This document shows, piece after piece, positions 24,560 to 33,548 of a DNA stretch of 40,515 nt. The stretch is taken from assembly GCA_013151775.1 (NCBI GenBank), contig JAADHO010000374.1, positions 1-40,515 of the forward strand. The letters run 5' to 3'. This stretch comes from Deltaproteobacteria bacterium. Its GTDB lineage: Bacteria > Myxococcota_A > Polyangia > Polyangiales > Houyiibacteriaceae. A model generated the notes under the pieces. That model searched no databases, was not told the origin of the DNA, and saw nothing but the letters and a program-made list of their open reading frames with translations. Both the position numbers and the translations under genes were made by a program. The first letter of the stretch is position 1; every line of letters starts with the position of its first letter.

Positions 24560-26032
24560 TCAGACGCCCGCGGTGAGCGTCGCCACGCTCTCCTCGATGT
24601 AGCGCACGACCTTGTCGCGCCCGCCGTCCTTCGCGCGATACAGCGCCTGATCCGCGTGGTCCACGAGCGCCTCGGCCGTCAGGCCCGGCGCGTACTCCGC
24701 GACGCCGATGGACACCGTGACGTGGCAGGGCAAGTCCGCCGCCGTGGTCGCCAGGCGCACGCGTCGGCGCAGCCTGTCCGCGAGCAGCAGGCCGCCGTCG
24801 AGGGGCGTGTCCGAGAGCACGAGCAGGAATTCCTCGCCGCCCCAGCGCCCGGCGAGGTCGACCTTGCGGATGCCGCTGCACAGGGCCTGCGCCACCTCGC
24901 GCAAGACGGCGTCGCCCGCGCTGTGTCCGAAGGAGTCGTTCACACGCTTGAAGTGGTCCACGTCCACCATGGCCAGCGTCAGGGGCACCTGGTAGCGCCC
25001 GGCGCGCGCCACCTCGTGGCCCAGGCGGCGCTGGATCTCGCGCCTGTTCTTCACCCCCGTGAGCTCGTCCGTGGTGGCCAGGCGCTGCGTCTCCTCGATC
25101 AGCCGCAGCTGCCGCAGGGCCGGGCCGATGGCGTCCGCGAGCAGCGTGGCTGTGTGCCGGTCGTCCGCCGTCAGACCGCGCGAGTCGGGCACCAAGGTCA
25201 GCTCCCCGAGGCGCTCCCCCGCGACCTCGAGGGGTAGGGCGAGGGCCTCGCCCGGCGCGTCCGCCGCCCGGGCTCCCGAGACCTCGGCGTCGCGCAGGAT
25301 CAGGTGTCGCCCGGCGTCCGTTCCCATGGCGTCCAGGCCCAGCGCCTTCAGCCAGGGGGCGTCGTGTCCAGCGTCGACCAGCGGCGGCAGCTTGCCCACG
25401 CGCTCCGGCAGGCCTCCCTCGGGCAGGTAGATGGCGGCGGCGTGCGTGCGTGTCAGCTGCGTGGCGAGGTCGAGCACCGCGCGCGCCAGGGTCGCTCGGT
25501 CACCCGTCAACTCGAAGAGCCGCCGCGCCTCCCCGGTGACGACGGCCTCGAAGAGGCTGCGCTCCAGCACCTCGTTGAGTCGCGCCAGCGGGCTCCCGCC
25601 GCGTTTGCGCCGCGTGCCCTCGCAGGCCCGCCGCGGCCGCGCGAGCAAGGCCTCCACGCGCTCCAAGAGCTCGCCTTGCATGCGCACCTTGGAGAGGTGA
25701 TCGTCGGCGCCCGCCTGCCGGCTCCAGAAGCGGCTGCGCGGGTCGTCGCGGGCCGTGAGCAGCAGGAAGCGCGTGTGGGCCGTGTCGGGATCGCTGCGCA
25801 GGATGCGGCAGAGCTGCACGCCCGAGAGCCCGCCCATCTCCAGATCGGACACCACCAGATCGAAGCTCTGCTCCAGGCACAGGGCGAAGGCCTGCTCGCC
25901 CGAGTCGGCGCGTCGCACGGTGTGTCCGGCGTCCTCGAGCAGACCGGCCACACGCTCGCGCGAGAGCCGGCTGTCGTCCACCACCAAGACGTGGCGCGGC
26001 GGCTGTTGTGCGGAGTGTGGCCTCGGCCCCAT
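24560..26032 (-). CDS. Diguanylate cyclase response regulator (REC-GAF-GGDEF)
   Basis: 490 residues from ATG 26032; upstream in-frame codons run into the mtnA start and look non-coding. An N-terminal receiver domain (15-132) has the acidic pair in VLVVDDS and phospho-acceptor D63 ([10 protein letters not shown]). A GAF-like sensor domain occupies about 150-310. The GGDEF domain (about 318-485) carries an active-site GGEEF at 398-402, preceded by an RxxD inhibitory I-site (RKVD, 389-392) at the standard five-residue distance. It should make cyclic di-GMP from GTP when phosphorylated and be inhibited by its product. There is no EAL domain. It is divergent from mtnA (90 bp) and convergent with the STIG1-like gene. 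Confidence 0.94.
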   Translation of the reverse strand: MGPRPHSAQQPPRHVLVVDDSRLSRERVAGLLEDAGHTVRRADSGEQAFALCLEQSFDLVVSDLEMGGLSGVQLCRILRSDPDTAHTRFLLLTARDDPRSRFWSRQAGADDHLSKVRMQGELLERVEALLARPRRACEGTRRKRGGSPLARLNEVLERSLFEAVVTGEARRLFELTGDRATLARAVLDLATQLTRTHAAAIYLPEGGLPERVGKLPPLVDAGHDAPWLKALGLDAMGTDAGRHLILRDAEVSGARAADAPGEALALPLEVAGERLGELTLVPDSRGLTADDRHTATLLADAIGPALRQLRLIEETQRLATTDELTGVKNRREIQRRLGHEVARAGRYQVPLTLAMVDVDHFKRVNDSFGHSAGDAVLREVAQALCSGIRKVDLAGRWGGEEFLLVLSDTPLDGGLLLADRLRRRVRLATTAADLPCHVTVSIGVAEYAPGLTAEALVDHADQALYRAKDGGRDKVVRYIEESVATLTAGV

Positions 26033-26122
26033 GCCTCGGACAACGGCATATCGGGCGCGAAGCTGAACCCTGAGGCGAGTCGTGCTACGAGGTCTGCGCC
26101 CACCGAAAGTCAGGCAACGAAC

Positions 26123-27229
26123 ATGACCACCGCCCCCGAGCTCTCGCGCGCGCCTCTGTCTGGCGCCCCCTACTTCGCCGTCGAGTACGAGCCCGAGACG
26201 GGTGAGGTGGTGATGCTCGATCAGCGGCTCTTGCCCGCCGAGGTGGTCTATCATCGCCTGTCGACGCCCGATCAGGTGGCCGACGGAATCCGCGACATGA
26301 TCGTGCGCGGCGCGCCAGCCATCGGCGTCACGGCGGCCTACGCCTTGGTGCAGCTCGCGCGCACGCAAGACGGCGACGCCAAGAGCTTCTTGCTCGCCAA
26401 CGGCGCCGCCTCGCGCGTGCTCGACGCCACGCGTCCCACGGCCGTGAACCTCGCTTGGGCCATCGCCCGCATGTCACGCCGCGCCGCCGAGGTCGCCGCC
26501 CTCGCGCCCGTCGAGCGCTATCGGGCCATGCGCACCGAGGCCGAGGCGATTCACCGCGAGGACGTGGCGGCCTGTCGCGAGATGGGCCGGCTCGGCGCCC
26601 TCGACGTACCCGACGGCGCGACCATCCTCACCCACTGCAACGCGGGCGCCTTGGCGACGGGCGGCTACGGCTCGGCCCTCGGGGTGATCCGCGCCGCCGT
26701 GGAGGCGGGCAAGCGCGTGAAGGTGCTGGCCGACGAGACGCGACCCTACCTGCAGGGCGCGCGGCTGACCGCCTGGGAGCTTTTTCAGGACGGCATCGAC
26801 GTGGAGGTGATCACCGACAGCATGGCGGGGCATTTCTTCCAAAAAGGCGAGATCGACTTCGTCATCGTGGGCAGCGATCGGATCGCCAGGAACGGCGACG
26901 TGGCGAACAAGATCGGCACCTATGGCGTGGCCGTCTTGGCGCACGCCCACGACGTGCCCTTCGGCGTGGCGGCGCCCTTCAGCACCGTCGACATGGCCAT
27001 GCCAACGGGCGAGGGCATCCCCATCGAGCAGCGCTCGCGCGAGGAGGTCGCCCGGGTGGGTGATCGCCTGCTGGTGGCCGACGGGATCCCCTGCCGACAC
27101 CCCGCCTTCGACGTGACCCCCGCGCGCCTGGTGGACGCCATCTACACCGAGCGGGGCGTCGTGCGCCCGGCCCAGGGCGAGACCCTCGAGCTGCTCGCGG
27201 CTGATGCGCGGGGGCCCAGGGCTCGCTAG
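26123..27229 (+). CDS. mtnA: S-methyl-5-thioribose-1-phosphate isomerase
   Basis: 368 residues from ATG 26123, in line with the family (about 350). It isomerises 5-methylthioribose-1-phosphate to 5-methylthioribulose-1-phosphate in the methionine salvage pathway. Diagnostic motifs are [12 protein letters not shown] (62-73), the catalytic Cys172 in [14 protein letters not shown], and the catalytic Asp252 in [19 protein letters not shown]. The start sits after a 90-bp divergent gap; no recognisable SAM-type riboswitch is there. The 3' end overlaps the following FHA/transglutaminase gene by 26 bp if that gene starts at 27204. No other methionine-salvage genes are visible nearby. Confidence 0.96.
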   Translation: MTTAPELSRAPLSGAPYFAVEYEPETGEVVMLDQRLLPAEVVYHRLSTPDQVADGIRDMIVRGAPAIGVTAAYALVQLARTQDGDAKSFLLANGAASRVLDATRPTAVNLAWAIARMSRRAAEVAALAPVERYRAMRTEAEAIHREDVAACREMGRLGALDVPDGATILTHCNAGALATGGYGSALGVIRAAVEAGKRVKVLADETRPYLQGARLTAWELFQDGIDVEVITDSMAGHFFQKGEIDFVIVGSDRIARNGDVANKIGTYGVAVLAHAHDVPFGVAAPFSTVDMAMPTGEGIPIEQRSREEVARVGDRLLVADGIPCRHPAFDVTPARLVDAIYTERGVVRPAQGETLELLAADARGPRAR

Positions 27230-28490
27230 ACTGGGACTGGAGGATTCCCTGGTCGCGCCTCGCGCTATTGTAATTGGTCGCTCCCGTGACTGTGATCTCG
27301 TCTACGGCGAGGCCACCGTCTCTGGCCACCACGCGCGCCTCGTCTGGCGTGGGCGCGCCCTGTGGATCGAAGACCTGGGCAGCGCCAACGGCACCCTAGT
27401 GCACGGCAAGCGCATTCGACGTGAGAGGATTCGCCCAGGCGACGAGGTGCTCCTGGGTCAGGCGCCCCTGCCTTGGTCGCGTCCCGAGCTGCGGCCCTTC
27501 CTGCGCGCGGGCGCCGGCGGAGACACCGTCGACGCCCTGTCCATCCCCGGGCGTCGCTTCATCTGTGGTTCGTGCGGCGTGCGCGGTGTCATGCCCTCGG
27601 GGTTTGCTGGCGGCGAGCTGAGCTGCGGCTCCTGCGGGGAGCAGCTGCGCGTGGGTCCGCCTCGGCGTCGGGGACGCTCGGGGTTCGCGCTGGCGCTGCT
27701 GGTGTTGCTGGTGGGCGGCGGTGTGACGCTCTGGGCCACCCGTGGCTTCGAGCGCGTGCGCGCGGTTCGGGAGGCGGTGAGAGCCCTGGGCGAGCGAGCC
27801 GGAGAGCAGGTCGGGACCGGAGCCGCGAGCCCCCAGGAGGCGTCCATTCGCGCCCACAGCAGCGACGCGGTGGTGGCGGCCTGGGATTCCACGACGCCGC
27901 TCACGCGCAACACGGCCGTGCAGTTCGCCGCGGGCGATCAGGGCCCCTACCACGTGGAGCAGGTCGCCCGGATCTGGAACGAGGTGCGCGGGCGCTGGCA
28001 CTACGTCAACGACCCTCGCGGTCAGGAATATTTCGCCCGCGCCAGCGAGAGCATCGCCAACGACTACGCCGGCGACTGCGACGACTTCGCCATCGTGCTC
28101 GCCGCCATGATCACCGCCATCGGAGGCGAGTCACGCGTGGTGATGATGGACGGCCCGGGCGGCGGCCACGCCTACACGGAGGCCTGCATTCGCGACGATC
28201 CCGACGCCGTGCGAGACCGACTCGCGACCTACTACCGAGACCACCGCGACGATCGCCTCGGCCGTCAGCGCCTGCGGGAGATCCACTACCGGCCCTCCGA
28301 GTCCTGTCCGGTCTGGCTGAACCTCGACTGGAACGCGGGCGTCCCCGGCGGAGACTACGAGGCCGAGGCCTGGGCCGTGGCCATCCACGCGGACGGCAGC
28401 ACGGAGACCTTGGCCCCCGCCGGCTTGCCCCCGAACATGGGTCACGCCACCGGGGCCATCCCCGAGTCTGCGTCTCCGGCGTCGCCCTGA
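27204..28490 (+). CDS. FHA - zinc ribbon - transmembrane - transglutaminase-like protein
   Basis: 428 residues if started at ATG 27204, inside the mtnA end. A GGAGG at 27239-27243 lies 5 bases before an in-frame CTG (27249), a possible rarer start. Residues 20-70 are an FHA domain ([23 protein letters not shown]). Residues 119-147 hold a Cys4 zinc ribbon (C121, C124, C141, C144). Residues 160-178 are a single transmembrane helix. The external part (about 235-420) is transglutaminase/cysteine-protease-like, with Cys292 in [13 protein letters not shown] and His322 in GGGHAY. FHA and ribbon would be cytoplasmic and the enzyme domain periplasmic, so the protein links phospho-dependent binding to an envelope enzyme. 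It may form an operon with the next three genes. Confidence 0.88.
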   Translation: MRGGPGLARLGLEDSLVAPRAIVIGRSRDCDLVYGEATVSGHHARLVWRGRALWIEDLGSANGTLVHGKRIRRERIRPGDEVLLGQAPLPWSRPELRPFLRAGAGGDTVDALSIPGRRFICGSCGVRGVMPSGFAGGELSCGSCGEQLRVGPPRRRGRSGFALALLVLLVGGGVTLWATRGFERVRAVREAVRALGERAGEQVGTGAASPQEASIRAHSSDAVVAAWDSTTPLTRNTAVQFAAGDQGPYHVEQVARIWNEVRGRWHYVNDPRGQEYFARASESIANDYAGDCDDFAIVLAAMITAIGGESRVVMMDGPGGGHAYTEACIRDDPDAVRDRLATYYRDHRDDRLGRQRLREIHYRPSESCPVWLNLDWNAGVPGGDYEAEAWAVAIHADGSTETLAPAGLPPNMGHATGAIPESASPASP

Positions 28491-28539
28491 TCTTGCTTCT
28501 TGGCCCGATGCGACCATCATGCCCTCCGAGGTGCGCGCC

Positions 28540-29031
28540 ATGCCGACTGATCTGCTCCGTTCTCTCTTGCCCCTGGTCGAAGACGATCTCGACGACGTCG
28601 AGGCGGGCCCCGATGGGCTCTCCGCGCAGGTGAGCACGCGCTACGGCGAGGTGGTGCTGCGCGTGGAGCACGACGAGGAGGCCGAGTCCCTGCGCGTCGG
28701 CGTGGCGGTCCCTCCGCCGGCGGGCGCCGGGGTGTCGTTCTTGATCTTCTGCCTCAGCCTCGACGCGCGCTATTGGGACGTGAAGGTCGGGCTCGACGAC
28801 GCGGGCTTCCTGCTGCTGCACTCGGATCTGGCGGCGCCCGAGAGCGAGGACAGCGCGGACCTCGCCTCGCTCTTGGTGGAGCGCTCCGACGCCGTGATCG
28901 ACCTGCTCGACGACGACCTCGTGGGCTTCATGCTCGAGCACGAGCTAGGGACGCCCTCCCAGACTTTGCGCTGGCTGGAGCGTGCGCCGGAGCTCGACGA
29001 CGCCGAGGACGAAGACGCCGACGACGAGTAG
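28540..29031 (+). CDS. Small acidic protein, weakly YbjN/secretion-chaperone-like
   Basis: 163 residues from ATG 28540, which has GAGG 8 bases upstream; ATG 28519 adds seven residues but lacks a site. The protein is strongly acidic, with an Asp/Glu-only tail (DDAEDEDADDE). The predicted alternation of helix and strands (LLRSLLPLVEDDLDDVE; VVLRVEHDEEAESLRVGVAV; FLIFCLSLDARYWDVKVGLD) recalls the YbjN / type III chaperone-like fold, but the match is by pattern only. No catalytic motif, no signal peptide. It lies 50 bp after the FHA/transglutaminase gene and 52 bp before the M48 gene on the same strand. Function unknown. Confidence 0.75.
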   Translation: MPTDLLRSLLPLVEDDLDDVEAGPDGLSAQVSTRYGEVVLRVEHDEEAESLRVGVAVPPPAGAGVSFLIFCLSLDARYWDVKVGLDDAGFLLLHSDLAAPESEDSADLASLLVERSDAVIDLLDDDLVGFMLEHELGTPSQTLRWLERAPELDDAEDEDADDE

Positions 29032-29083
29032 CCTCTCCTCTCGGCCTGTTGCTCTATGGGGCCGGGCACCCTAACGTGCGTGC

Positions 29084-30007
29084 ATGGCCGGGGGTGAATT
29101 CGATTTTGGTGGTTTCGTGGCGTCGCGTGATAGGCGCGCAGGCGGCCACGAGGCGGGGCGCGTCGCCTACGCCTACGAGGGCGACCGGGCGATGCTGCGG
29201 ACGCTCTCCAAGATGCCGCCCATCACCCTCGCCGCCGCCGCCGTCGTGCGCATGTATAAGCGCTTCCTGAAGAACCAATACCTCGGCACCACCGTGCGCG
29301 TGTCCGAGCGTCAGTTTCCGCGCATCCACGCCATCGCCACGCGCTGCGCCGAGCGCCTCGAGGTGCAGGCGCCCACGCTCTACGTGGCCAACAGCCCCTT
29401 CCTCAACGCCTACACCTTCGGCACGCAGGAGGACTCCTTCATCGTCGTCCACTCGGCGCTGATCGATCACTTCACGGAGGCCGAGCTGACCTTCGTGATC
29501 GGCCACGAGACGGGCCACATCCAGAATCAGCACGTGGTCTACGGCACCTTGCTGCACGTGCTGCGCACCACGGCGTCGCTGCTCTTGCGCTGGATCTCGC
29601 CGCCCATCGAGGTGGCGCTCCTGGCCTGGTATCGGCGCGCGGAGATCACCTGCGATCGCGCGGGGCTCTTGTGCTGCGGCGACATCGAGGTGGCGACCAA
29701 GAGCTTCCTGAAGATGGCGACCGGGTCGCAGAAGCTCTACGCCGAGCTCGATGTCGAGGCGTATCTCTCGCAGCTCGAGGAGGGGCGCCGCGGCCTCGGG
29801 CGCTTCACCGAGGCCTTCGCCTCCCATCCCTACCTGCCGAAGCGCGTCTCGGCCTTGCGGCTCTTCACCGAGAGCGCCCTCTGCCGTGAGGCGCTCGCCC
29901 TGGGCGAGGGCGGGCTGAGCATGGAAGAGGTCGATGAGCGCACCCGCGACATCATCCAGATCTTGAAATCCGGGGCAGAGAAGCCCGCAGCAGAGAGCGA
30001 GTCATGA
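29084..30007 (+). CDS. M48-family zinc metalloprotease
   Basis: 307 residues from ATG 29084; no good ribosome binding site, so the first 40 residues are uncertain. The zinc site is HETGH at 141-145 with the third ligand E187 (RRAEITCDRAG), the M48 (HtpX/Ste24/Oma1-like) pattern. A segment at about 155-185 is hydrophobic enough to lie in or on the membrane, but the four-helix layout of HtpX is absent, so this is one of the soluble or peripheral M48 proteins often called M48 family peptidase. The stop overlaps the next gene's ATG (ATGA, 30004-30007). This strongly suggests it works with, or at the same site as, the dynamin-like GTPase, perhaps in inner-membrane quality control. That role is inference. 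Confidence 0.92.
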   Translation: MAGGEFDFGGFVASRDRRAGGHEAGRVAYAYEGDRAMLRTLSKMPPITLAAAAVVRMYKRFLKNQYLGTTVRVSERQFPRIHAIATRCAERLEVQAPTLYVANSPFLNAYTFGTQEDSFIVVHSALIDHFTEAELTFVIGHETGHIQNQHVVYGTLLHVLRTTASLLLRWISPPIEVALLAWYRRAEITCDRAGLLCCGDIEVATKSFLKMATGSQKLYAELDVEAYLSQLEEGRRGLGRFTEAFASHPYLPKRVSALRLFTESALCREALALGEGGLSMEEVDERTRDIIQILKSGAEKPAAESES

Positions 30008-31755
30008 CCTCGAACCACGACGATTCCGCCGCGACCGATTGGGCCGCAAGCAAGCATGAGGCGCTGACGAACCTGCGCGAGCTGGCGAGCCTGGCCGCCG
30101 AGTCCGGCGCCGGGACGCTGTCGAGCAGTCTGCGCGAGGACCGCATCCCGCGCCTCGAGGCCGAGCGCCTGCACCTGGTCGTGCTCGGTGAGTTCAACCA
30201 CGGCAAGACCACGCTGGTGAACGCGCTGCTCGGCGCGCGCGTCTTGCCCATGGGCGTGACGCCGACGACGGCCATGATCCACCGCATCGTCTACGCGGAG
30301 CAGGCGGGCGCCCGGCTCTTGCTGGACAATGGCGAGCAGGGCGAGGAGCTAGGTCTCGAAGGTCTCGCGAAGCTCACCGTCGAGGGAGGCGGCGCGGGCG
30401 ACGCGCAGGAGGTGCTGGTGCGCTACCCGGCGCCGCTGCTCGAGCGCGGCCTGGTGCTGGTCGACACGCCCGGGGTGAACGATCTCGAGGACGCGCGCGC
30501 CGAGGTGACCTATGGCTACGTGCCGCGCGCCGACGCCGTGCTCTTCCTGCTCGACGCGGGCCAGATCCTGAAGGAGAGCGAGCGCGCATTCCTCGAACAT
30601 CGCCTGGTGAAGCAGGCGCGAGGTCGCGTGTTCTTCTTGGTCAACAAGCTCGACGTGCTCGACGAAGACGAGCAGCGCGAGGCCCTGGCCTACGCGCGCA
30701 CCAACCTCGCGCGCTGGGTCGACGAGCCGCGGGTCTGGGGCATCAGCGCCGAGCAGGCTCTGGAGGGCGACGGTGAGTCTTCGGGGCTCGACGCCTTCGT
30801 GACGGAGCTGCAGAGCTGGCTCGCGGACGAGCGCCTACCCCTGCTGCTGACCCGCGCCCGGGCCGCCGGTCGAGAGGCCCTCGCGTCTCTGCGCACGGGG
30901 CTCGAGGTGCAGCGCACGGCCCTGGCCATGGAGCAAGATGAACTCTCGCGTCGCCTCGACCTCTTCGAGTCGGATCTCGAGGCCTCGTCCGAACGCGTGG
31001 AGGCGCGCGAGCGTGCGCTGGGCGAGTCCCTCGCCGCCGTGAAGGCCGTGGTGCGCGAAGACCTCGAGCGCTTCGCCGAGCGCTTCGCCGCCGCCCTGCC
31101 CGACGAGATCGAGTCGAGTCAGGCGACGGACTTGCGGCGCTACCTCGCGGGCTTCATCGAGCAGAAGCTGCGCGAGCAGGTGGAGGACGAGGCCGAGGAG
31201 GTGGCGCATCGCCTCGAGCGCGTGGCCGACGAGGCCGTGGCCTTCGTGACGGAAGAGGCCCACGCCCGTGCCGAGCGCTTCCGCGGATCCCTCGGTGACG
31301 ACGCGCCCGCGCTGGATCTCGACGTCGACACCTTGGCCTACGACGTGGGCGTGTTCGCGGTGGGCGCGGTGGGCGTGACTCTGATGGTGCTCTCCAACGT
31401 GCTGCTCGGCGGCGCCATGACCCTGGCCGCGCCCGTGCTCGCCTACGTGCTGCGCGGCAAGAAGGACGAGCGCGTGAAGGAGCGCGCCAAGGAGGAGGCG
31501 CCCGCGCTGGTGCGTCAGGCGACGCAGAAGGTCATCGAGGCCTTCGAGGCGCGCATCGACGACTTCGGGCAGCGCCTGCGCGACTTCCTCACCCAAGCCG
31601 ACGACGAGACCCGCCGCTCGATCCTCGAGCTGGTCGGGGCCGCCAAGCGCGCGCAGGGTGAAGGCGCCGAAGGCCGCCTCGCCCTGCAAGAGCGCATCGA
31701 CACGAGCCTGGCGCGGGTCGCCGAGATCGAGCCGAAGTTCAACGCCGAGAGCTGA
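30004..31755 (+). CDS. Bacterial dynamin-like GTPase
   Basis: 583 residues. The ATG overlaps the M48 stop. GTPase motifs: G1 GEFNHGKTT at 62-70, a G2 Thr in GVTPTT (about 85-90), G3 DTPG at 154-157, G4 NKLD at 214-217. The G1 form GEFNxGKS/T is typical of dynamin-family rather than Era/Ras GTPases. Long helical, heptad-like stalk segments follow (about 285-440 and 485-580), separated by a hydrophobic hairpin at about 448-483 that should act as the membrane paddle (VGVFAVGAVGVTLMVLSNVL and on). Expected to bind and reshape or fuse the inner membrane upon GTP hydrolysis. Bacterial dynamins often occur in pairs; here only one is present, next to a metalloprotease gene. It is convergent with the membrane-protein gene at 31775. 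Confidence 0.93.
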   Translation: MTSNHDDSAATDWAASKHEALTNLRELASLAAESGAGTLSSSLREDRIPRLEAERLHLVVLGEFNHGKTTLVNALLGARVLPMGVTPTTAMIHRIVYAEQAGARLLLDNGEQGEELGLEGLAKLTVEGGGAGDAQEVLVRYPAPLLERGLVLVDTPGVNDLEDARAEVTYGYVPRADAVLFLLDAGQILKESERAFLEHRLVKQARGRVFFLVNKLDVLDEDEQREALAYARTNLARWVDEPRVWGISAEQALEGDGESSGLDAFVTELQSWLADERLPLLLTRARAAGREALASLRTGLEVQRTALAMEQDELSRRLDLFESDLEASSERVEARERALGESLAAVKAVVREDLERFAERFAAALPDEIESSQATDLRRYLAGFIEQKLREQVEDEAEEVAHRLERVADEAVAFVTEEAHARAERFRGSLGDDAPALDLDVDTLAYDVGVFAVGAVGVTLMVLSNVLLGGAMTLAAPVLAYVLRGKKDERVKERAKEEAPALVRQATQKVIEAFEARIDDFGQRLRDFLTQADDETRRSILELVGAAKRAQGEGAEGRLALQERIDTSLARVAEIEPKFNAES

Positions 31756-31774
31756 GCCGCCGGGTCGCGCCGAG

Positions 31775-32326
31775 CTAGATTCTCTGCAAGAAACGACCGG
31801 TCCCGATGGCCAGCGTCCCTACCGCGAGAGCCGACGCCACCAGCAGCACGATCGCGAGCGCTCGTCGCAGCCTGCCACTCGGTGGATCCCCGGGATGGCG
31901 AGCGAGCAGCACATCGTCGAGGACGGCCGCCAAGAGGCTCCCAAGGGTTAGGCTGACGACGCTGAAGCCGTCTGGTGTGTCCCTGCTGAACAGCAGCGCG
32001 CCAAACCCAATGCCCGCGAAGGCCGCGGGCAACACCGTGCGCAGCGCAAGACTCCAACCGATCCGTCTGGCCGATGCGCCGTTGAAGCCGTGGATCAGCA
32101 GCGGTGCGAAGACGTCGAGGCTGTAGCTGAGCCCGAACCAGGCCGCGTTGGCGCCCCGTGTCGAGGTTAGCGAATCCTCAGACCGGACCATGCCCCAGAG
32201 GCTCAGGGCCATCTGCGGGAGCAGGATCGCGTCCGCGATGGCGAGTTGGTACCCGTAGGACGAATGGGGCGTGGACTCGGCAAGGCCGCGGTCACTCAGA
32301 TCCATGGTTGGAGCAGCTTCTTCCAT
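31775..32326 (-). CDS. Four-helix membrane protein of unknown function
   Basis: 183 residues from ATG 32326, with GAGG 3 bases upstream; GTG 32350 and ATG 32305 are alternatives. Hydrophobic segments lie near residues 25-45, 60-82, 92-112, 120-138 and 155-175, so four or five transmembrane helices. There is a short Arg-rich loop between the last two. No family recognised. It is the third gene of the left lipoprotein cassette (lipoprotein, 46-residue ORF, this gene). Bases 32021-32046 inside it recur exactly at 34448-34473 beside the second lipoprotein, where the rest of a matching gene is lost. Confidence 0.72.
   Translation of the reverse strand: MEEAAPTMDLSDRGLAESTPHSSYGYQLAIADAILLPQMALSLWGMVRSEDSLTSTRGANAAWFGLSYSLDVFAPLLIHGFNGASARRIGWSLALRTVLPAAFAGIGFGALLFSRDTPDGFSVVSLTLGSLLAAVLDDVLLARHPGDPPSGRLRRALAIVLLVASALAVGTLAIGTGRFLQRI
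32021..32046 (-). repeat. 26-bp repeat inside the membrane-protein gene
   Basis: Bases 32021-32046 are identical to 34448-34473 in the same orientation. Read on the minus strand they encode ALRTVLPAA of the membrane protein. The flanks share a further short TCTTGC match, so this copy marks the homologous segment of a duplicated cassette. Confidence 0.85.
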
Positions 32327-32365
32327 GTCCCTCGCAGGCCCTGCAAGCACTTCGCCTGCAACAGG

Positions 32366-32506
32366 TTACTCCTGGCCATATCCGCGCGACGGAGCGAACG
32401 CAGCACAAGCCAAGGCGAGACCGAACACGCCAGCCCACAGTCTGCCGTCCATTCTCAGCCTGTGCCTGGCTACCCGTCCACCCATGCCGCCGACCACTCG
32501 GCTCAT
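32366..32506 (-). CDS. 46-residue signal-peptide-like small protein
   Basis: An ORF of 46 residues whose ATG at 32506 overlaps the stop of the lipoprotein gene as ATGA, the usual coupling arrangement; it ends at TAA 32366-32368, 39 bp before the membrane-protein start. The sequence has a basic N-terminus (two runs with Arg/His) then a hydrophobic stretch (LWAGVFGLALACAAFA) and ends within ten residues (PSRGYGQE). It is either a tiny membrane or secreted peptide, or a secreted protein cut off after its signal peptide. At the second lipoprotein the equivalent position reads ATG AGA TAG, so the ORF is dead there. Confidence 0.5.
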   Translation of the reverse strand: MSRVVGGMGGRVARHRLRMDGRLWAGVFGLALACAAFAPSRGYGQE

Positions 32507-33432
32507 AGCCGATTCTCTGGTCGATAGCAGTCCAACAGCGCTTGACTGACATCGGGGGGCACCGGATAGCCTGCCAGATCCTCAGCTGTTGGACAGGCGC
32601 CCACGATCCGTAGTTCATCGCAGGTTGCACCCACGACGCACATCCACCGTTCCTCGAGCCGAGGCTCAACGGCTTCAAGATACATTGAGAACTCGCCAGA
32701 AAACGCGCGCGCACGACTCTCTACGCATGCGACATATCCATCTGGCACGGCAGATCTCATGGCCGTGCACTGCCCCAGCTTTCGCTCGATGCGTGTGTAC
32801 AGGTAGAAATATCGCTCAATCGCAAGATTTAATGCATCTGTTTCTGTGACGTTGGGACAGAATAGAAGATGAGAGTCAAATGGCGCCCAATCGCACATGC
32901 ACTGCGCATCTGCGACTTGGGGCGGTGACCCAATCCTCACCATGTCAGGCGCGGCAACATCGCACGCCATCCCCATGTCATCTTCGAGAATACACTCGTT
33001 GTATGTGCATTCTTGAAACTGCACCAGGTACGCATTGAGTTCGCCAAGGAATGCGATGAACTCAGATGGGGAGCACATCGCTTGCGTCTCCATACACGCG
33101 ATTTGTTCGGCGCTTGGAGTGGCGCCAAGAAGACAGCCCGCCGCCACTCGTGCTGAAAGATCATCTGATTCGAGCACGACGTACTCCCGAAGCAAGTCTC
33201 GCGCTCTCGCCGACGCATCGCTGAGCCCTCCGTCACACTCGCTGACGCATGCCTCGCATCCGTAGCCAATTGATGCATCGTCATCCGCAAGGTGAGACTG
33301 GCCGCATCCACAGATTGAACCAGCCCCGAAGAAGATGGCTAGAAACCAAAAACTATGCGCACGAACACTCGACGCTATATGTGTCAATACCCGACGTGTC
33401 AATCCCCTACATGTTGCTCGAGCTTTCTGCAT
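32503..33432 (-). CDS. Cys-rich lipoprotein, paralog 1 (cassette A)
   Basis: 309 residues from ATG 33432; TTG 33387 would give a shorter, more typical signal. The hydrophobic segment SFWFLAIFFGAGSICGC ends in a plausible lipobox (ICGC). The mature part has about 15 cysteines and an unrecognised domain with the signature CMCDWAPFD, LLFCP, the ERYFYLYTRIERKLGQC segment, PDGYVACVES and WMCVVGATCDEL. The same skeleton is present in the protein at 34557-35369, so the two are paralogs of a family I do not recognise. Codon usage is visibly lower in GC than in the flanking genes. It is first in a three-gene cassette with the 46-residue ORF and the membrane protein. Function unknown. Confidence 0.78.
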   Translation of the reverse strand: MQKARATCRGLTRRVLTHIASSVRAHSFWFLAIFFGAGSICGCGQSHLADDDASIGYGCEACVSECDGGLSDASARARDLLREYVVLESDDLSARVAAGCLLGATPSAEQIACMETQAMCSPSEFIAFLGELNAYLVQFQECTYNECILEDDMGMACDVAAPDMVRIGSPPQVADAQCMCDWAPFDSHLLFCPNVTETDALNLAIERYFYLYTRIERKLGQCTAMRSAVPDGYVACVESRARAFSGEFSMYLEAVEPRLEERWMCVVGATCDELRIVGACPTAEDLAGYPVPPDVSQALLDCYRPENRL

Positions 33433-33548
33433 AGAATCCACTTCTGCGAAAGAACCGTCATCAGCACGGCGGGGACCTCGCCCAGCAGGGGCTCCAAGAG
33501 GGGATCGAGCAGGCGCGGCATGTACTGTGGAGCGGCCATCGCTCCAGA

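Noticed and set aside
26033-26122. SAM- or methionine-related riboswitch before mtnA
   Set aside because: Only 90 bp are available and no known conserved core or pseudoknot could be recognised by eye.
25304-26122. mtnA extended upstream to 25304
   Set aside because: The extension is the antisense of the diguanylate cyclase gene; MtnA proteins begin near the 26123 start.
24560-26368. Longer diguanylate cyclase starting at 26368
   Set aside because: The extension runs opposite to mtnA coding sequence and has no domain; 26032 places the receiver domain at the N-terminus as expected.
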